From NCBI GenBank assembly GCA_020441345.1, contig JAGRMK010000253.1, positions 1 through 8,549 on the forward strand: a stretch of 8,549 nucleotides of DNA, in the 5' to 3' direction. Below are positions 6,480 through 8,549 of this stretch, piece after piece (position 1 is the stretch's first letter; every line of letters starts with the position of its first letter). The stretch comes from Paracoccaceae bacterium (GTDB taxonomy: Bacteria; Pseudomonadota; Alphaproteobacteria; Rhodobacterales; Rhodobacteraceae). A model generated the notes under the pieces. It ran no database searches and was not told the origin of the DNA. It was given only the letters and a program-made list of their open reading frames with translations. The translations under genes and the position numbers were made by a program.

Positions 6480-8549
6480 TCAGCGTTTCTTCATGGCATC
6501 CAGCAGCGCCGCACCGAATCCGCCGGGCTCGGACGCGGTTTTCGTCGGCCCGGCCGAGCCTTGCCGCGGGCCCTTGCCGCCCGGTCCCCGCGATTCGCGC
6601 GAATCGGCACGTGGGCCTCGCTGCTCGCGCGAATCGCCGCCGCCGTCCTTGCGCATGCTCAGCCCGATGCGTTTGCGCGCCACGTCCACCTCGACCACGC
6701 GCACCGTCACCACGTCTCCCGCCTTGACCACCTCATGCGGATCCTTGACGAAGCGGTCGGCCAACTGGCTGACATGCACCAGCCCGTCCTGATGCACGCC
6801 CACATCGACGAAAGCGCCAAAGGCGGCGACATTGGTCACGGTGCCTTCCAGCTGCATGCCCGGCTTCAGATCGCGGATCTCGTGGACGCCCTCGGCAAAG
6901 GTGGCGGTCTTGAATTCGGGGCGCGGGTCGCGGCCGGGTTTCTCCAGTTCCGCCAGGATGTCGCGCACCGTCGGCAGGCCAAAGGCCCCGCCGACGAAGT
7001 CCTCGGGCTGCAACCGCCGCACCGGGGTCGGATCATTCATCAGACTGCTGACGTCGCGCCCGGTGGCCGCAACGATGCGCCGCGCCAGGTCATAGGCCTC
7101 TGGGTGCACCGACGAGGCATCCAGCGGCTCCTTGCCGCCCTGGATGCGCAAGAACCCTGCCGCCTGCTCGAAGGCCTTCGGGCCAAGGCGCGGCACTTTC
7201 AGCAATTCCTTGCGGGTCGCGAACCGCCCGTTCGCATCGCGATGCGCCACAACCGATTCCGCCAACCCGGTGCTCAGGCCCGAAATCCGCGCCAACAGTG
7301 GTGCCGAGGCCGTGTTCAGATCCACGCCGACCGCGTTCACGGCATCCTCGACCACGCCATCCAGCGCCCGGCCCAGCGCCGACTGGTTCACGTCGTGCTG
7401 ATACTGGCCGACGCCAATTGCCTTGGGTTCGATCTTGACCAGTTCCGCCAACGGGTCTTGCAAACGCCGCGCGATGCTGACGGCGCCGCGCAGCGACACA
7501 TCCAGATCGGGGAATTCTCGCGCCGCCAGTTCGCTGGCGGAATAAACCGAGGCGCCGGCCTCGCTCACCACCACCTTGACCGGGCGCGGCGCGGGCAGTT
7601 TCGCCAGAAGTTGCACGACCAGGGCGTCGGTCTCGCGGCTGGCGGTGCCATTGCCGATAGCGATCAGCGCCACGCCATGCTTGCGCACCAGATGCTCCAG
7701 CGCGGCCAGCGTGCCCTGGATGTCCATCCGCGGCTGGAACGGATAGACCGTCGCGGTATCCAGTACCTTGCCGGTGGCATCCACGACCGCCACCTTGACG
7801 CCGGTGCGAATACCCGGATCCAGCCCCATCGTCGCCTTGGCACCAGCCGGCGCGGCCAGCAACAGGTCCTTGAGGTTGCGGGCAAAGACGCGGATCGCCT
7901 CGGCCTCGGCGGCCTCGCGCAGATCGGTCATCAGATCCAGCGTCAACGCCAGCTTCAGCTTGATGCGCCACACCCAGGCGCCGACCAGCCGCAGCCAGTC
8001 GTCGCCCTTGCCGCCCCCCGACACGCCCAGCGCCCCGATCACCATCCGCTCGGCGGTGCTCTCGCCGCGCGCCGCCTCGGGCTCAACCGCCAGGTCCAGC
8101 GCCAGGATCCCCTCGTTACGCCCGCGCATCATCGCCAGCGCGCGGTGACTGGGCACCTTCGACCACAGCTCGGAATGCGCGAAATAGTCGGCGAACTTCG
8201 CCCCCTCACCCTCCTTGCCCGGCAAGACCTCGGAGACCAGCCGCGCCACCTCCTGCATATGGCCGCGCAACCGCGCCTTGAGGCCCGCATCCTCGACAAG
8301 CCGCTCAGCAACGATCTCGCGCGCGCCTTCCAGCGCCGCCTTCACATCGGCGACCGCCTCGGTGACGAACCCGGCCGCCAGCGCCTCGGGGTCGGCGGCC
8401 CGGTCCGCCAGGATTGCATCGGCCAGGGGTTCCAGCCCGTTCTCGCGCGCAATCATCGCCTTGGTGCGCCGCTTGGGTTTGTAAGGCAGGTACAGATCCT
8501 CCAGCACCGCCTTGGTCTCGGCCCCGGTGATCGCCTTTTCCAGCGCCTC
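6480..8549 (-). CDS. tex: Tex family RNA-binding transcription accessory protein (N-terminus outside window)
   Basis: The frame is open from the window edge to a TGA at 6480, giving 689 residues; the family is usually about 770-790, so roughly 90 N-terminal residues are missing. Tex is a cytosolic nucleic-acid-binding protein related to eukaryotic Spt6, linked to transcription and RNA handling. Numbering from the edge: the family motif VLEDLYLPYKPKRRTKA (15-31), the helical Tex domain, a YqgF/RNase H-like domain starting ATMGLDPGIRTG (about 239-335), SEAGASVYSASELA (329-342), the GVGQYQHDVNQ motif (379-389), a helix-hairpin-helix region (about 405-470, with KVPRLGPKAFEQAAGFLRI), and an S1 RNA-binding domain (about 561-635, with GTVTNVAAFGAFVDVG and DGLVHVSQLA). 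A low-complexity Gly/Arg/Ser/Pro tail of about 50 residues follows and ends AMKKR. It lies on the same strand as the transporter operon, 104 bp upstream of it. Confidence 0.97.
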   Translation of the reverse strand, partial: EALEKAITGAETKAVLEDLYLPYKPKRRTKAMIARENGLEPLADAILADRAADPEALAAGFVTEAVADVKAALEGAREIVAERLVEDAGLKARLRGHMQEVARLVSEVLPGKEGEGAKFADYFAHSELWSKVPSHRALAMMRGRNEGILALDLAVEPEAARGESTAERMVIGALGVSGGGKGDDWLRLVGAWVWRIKLKLALTLDLMTDLREAAEAEAIRVFARNLKDLLLAAPAGAKATMGLDPGIRTGVKVAVVDATGKVLDTATVYPFQPRMDIQGTLAALEHLVRKHGVALIAIGNGTASRETDALVVQLLAKLPAPRPVKVVVSEAGASVYSASELAAREFPDLDVSLRGAVSIARRLQDPLAELVKIEPKAIGVGQYQHDVNQSALGRALDGVVEDAVNAVGVDLNTASAPLLARISGLSTGLAESVVAHRDANGRFATRKELLKVPRLGPKAFEQAAGFLRIQGGKEPLDASSVHPEAYDLARRIVAATGRDVSSLMNDPTPVRRLQPEDFVGGAFGLPTVRDILAELEKPGRDPRPEFKTATFAEGVHEIRDLKPGMQLEGTVTNVAAFGAFVDVGVHQDGLVHVSQLADRFVKDPHEVVKAGDVVTVRVVEVDVARKRIGLSMRKDGGGDSREQRGPRADSRESRGPGGKGPRQGSAGPTKTASEPGGFGAALLDAMKKR
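6591..6606. repeat. 16-bp perfect palindrome in the tex tail coding region
   Basis: CGATTCGCGCGAATCG reads the same on both strands. A partial copy (TCGCGCGAATCG) follows about 20 bp to the right. It lies where the tex tail encodes the repeated peptide DSREQRGPRADSRESRGP, so it may simply be a by-product of repeated Asp-Ser-Arg-Glu codons. Confidence 0.7.

Noticed and set aside
7090..7971. Open frame of 293 codons on the minus strand, in another frame inside tex
   Set aside because: It is a frame-shifted reading of the conserved YqgF and helix-hairpin-helix part of Tex, which is intact in its own frame; the Gly/Arg-rich product is a GC artefact.

Overview
The window is very GC-rich, densely coded DNA that looks like the chromosome of an alphaproteobacterium, most likely of the Rhodobacter/Paracoccus (Rhodobacteraceae) type. 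This rests on base composition, near-absence of A/T-ending codons and the style of the proteins, not on a marker gene. Seven genes are supported; no rRNA, tRNA, CRISPR array, insertion sequence or phage gene is visible. No gene-free stretch exceeds about 105 bases.

Layout: the left edge (1-558, + strand) carries the last 186 residues of an FtsH-type ATP-dependent zinc protease. It converges on a minus-strand run filling the rest of the window. A strong two-tier hairpin (559-601) lies between the converging stop codons. In transcription order (right to left) the minus-strand genes are: tex (6480-8549, N-terminus cut by the window edge); a 104-bp gap with two tandem pairs of 8-bp repeats just before the next start; a UMF1/Atg22-like major facilitator transporter (5035-6375); mepA, a penicillin-insensitive murein endopeptidase with a lipoprotein signal (4118-5038); a secreted phytase/esterase-like protein (3189-4121); a 61-bp gap; a GTPase with a DUF697/YcjF-like hydrophobic C-terminus (2132-3127); and a second, membrane-anchored GTPase (616-2145).

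The transporter, mepA and the phytase-like gene are joined by two ATGA stop/start overlaps, so they very probably form one operon concerned with the envelope (uptake or efflux, peptidoglycan cleavage, periplasmic hydrolysis). The two GTPase genes overlap by 14 bp and look like an obligate pair. They may be the distal part of the same transcript or a separate unit started in the 61-bp gap, which has a clear Shine-Dalgarno sequence. The least understood parts are the GTPase pair, the phytase-like protein and the transporter substrate. I see no clear evidence of a wholly new system; the GTPase pair is the best candidate for unexplored biology.
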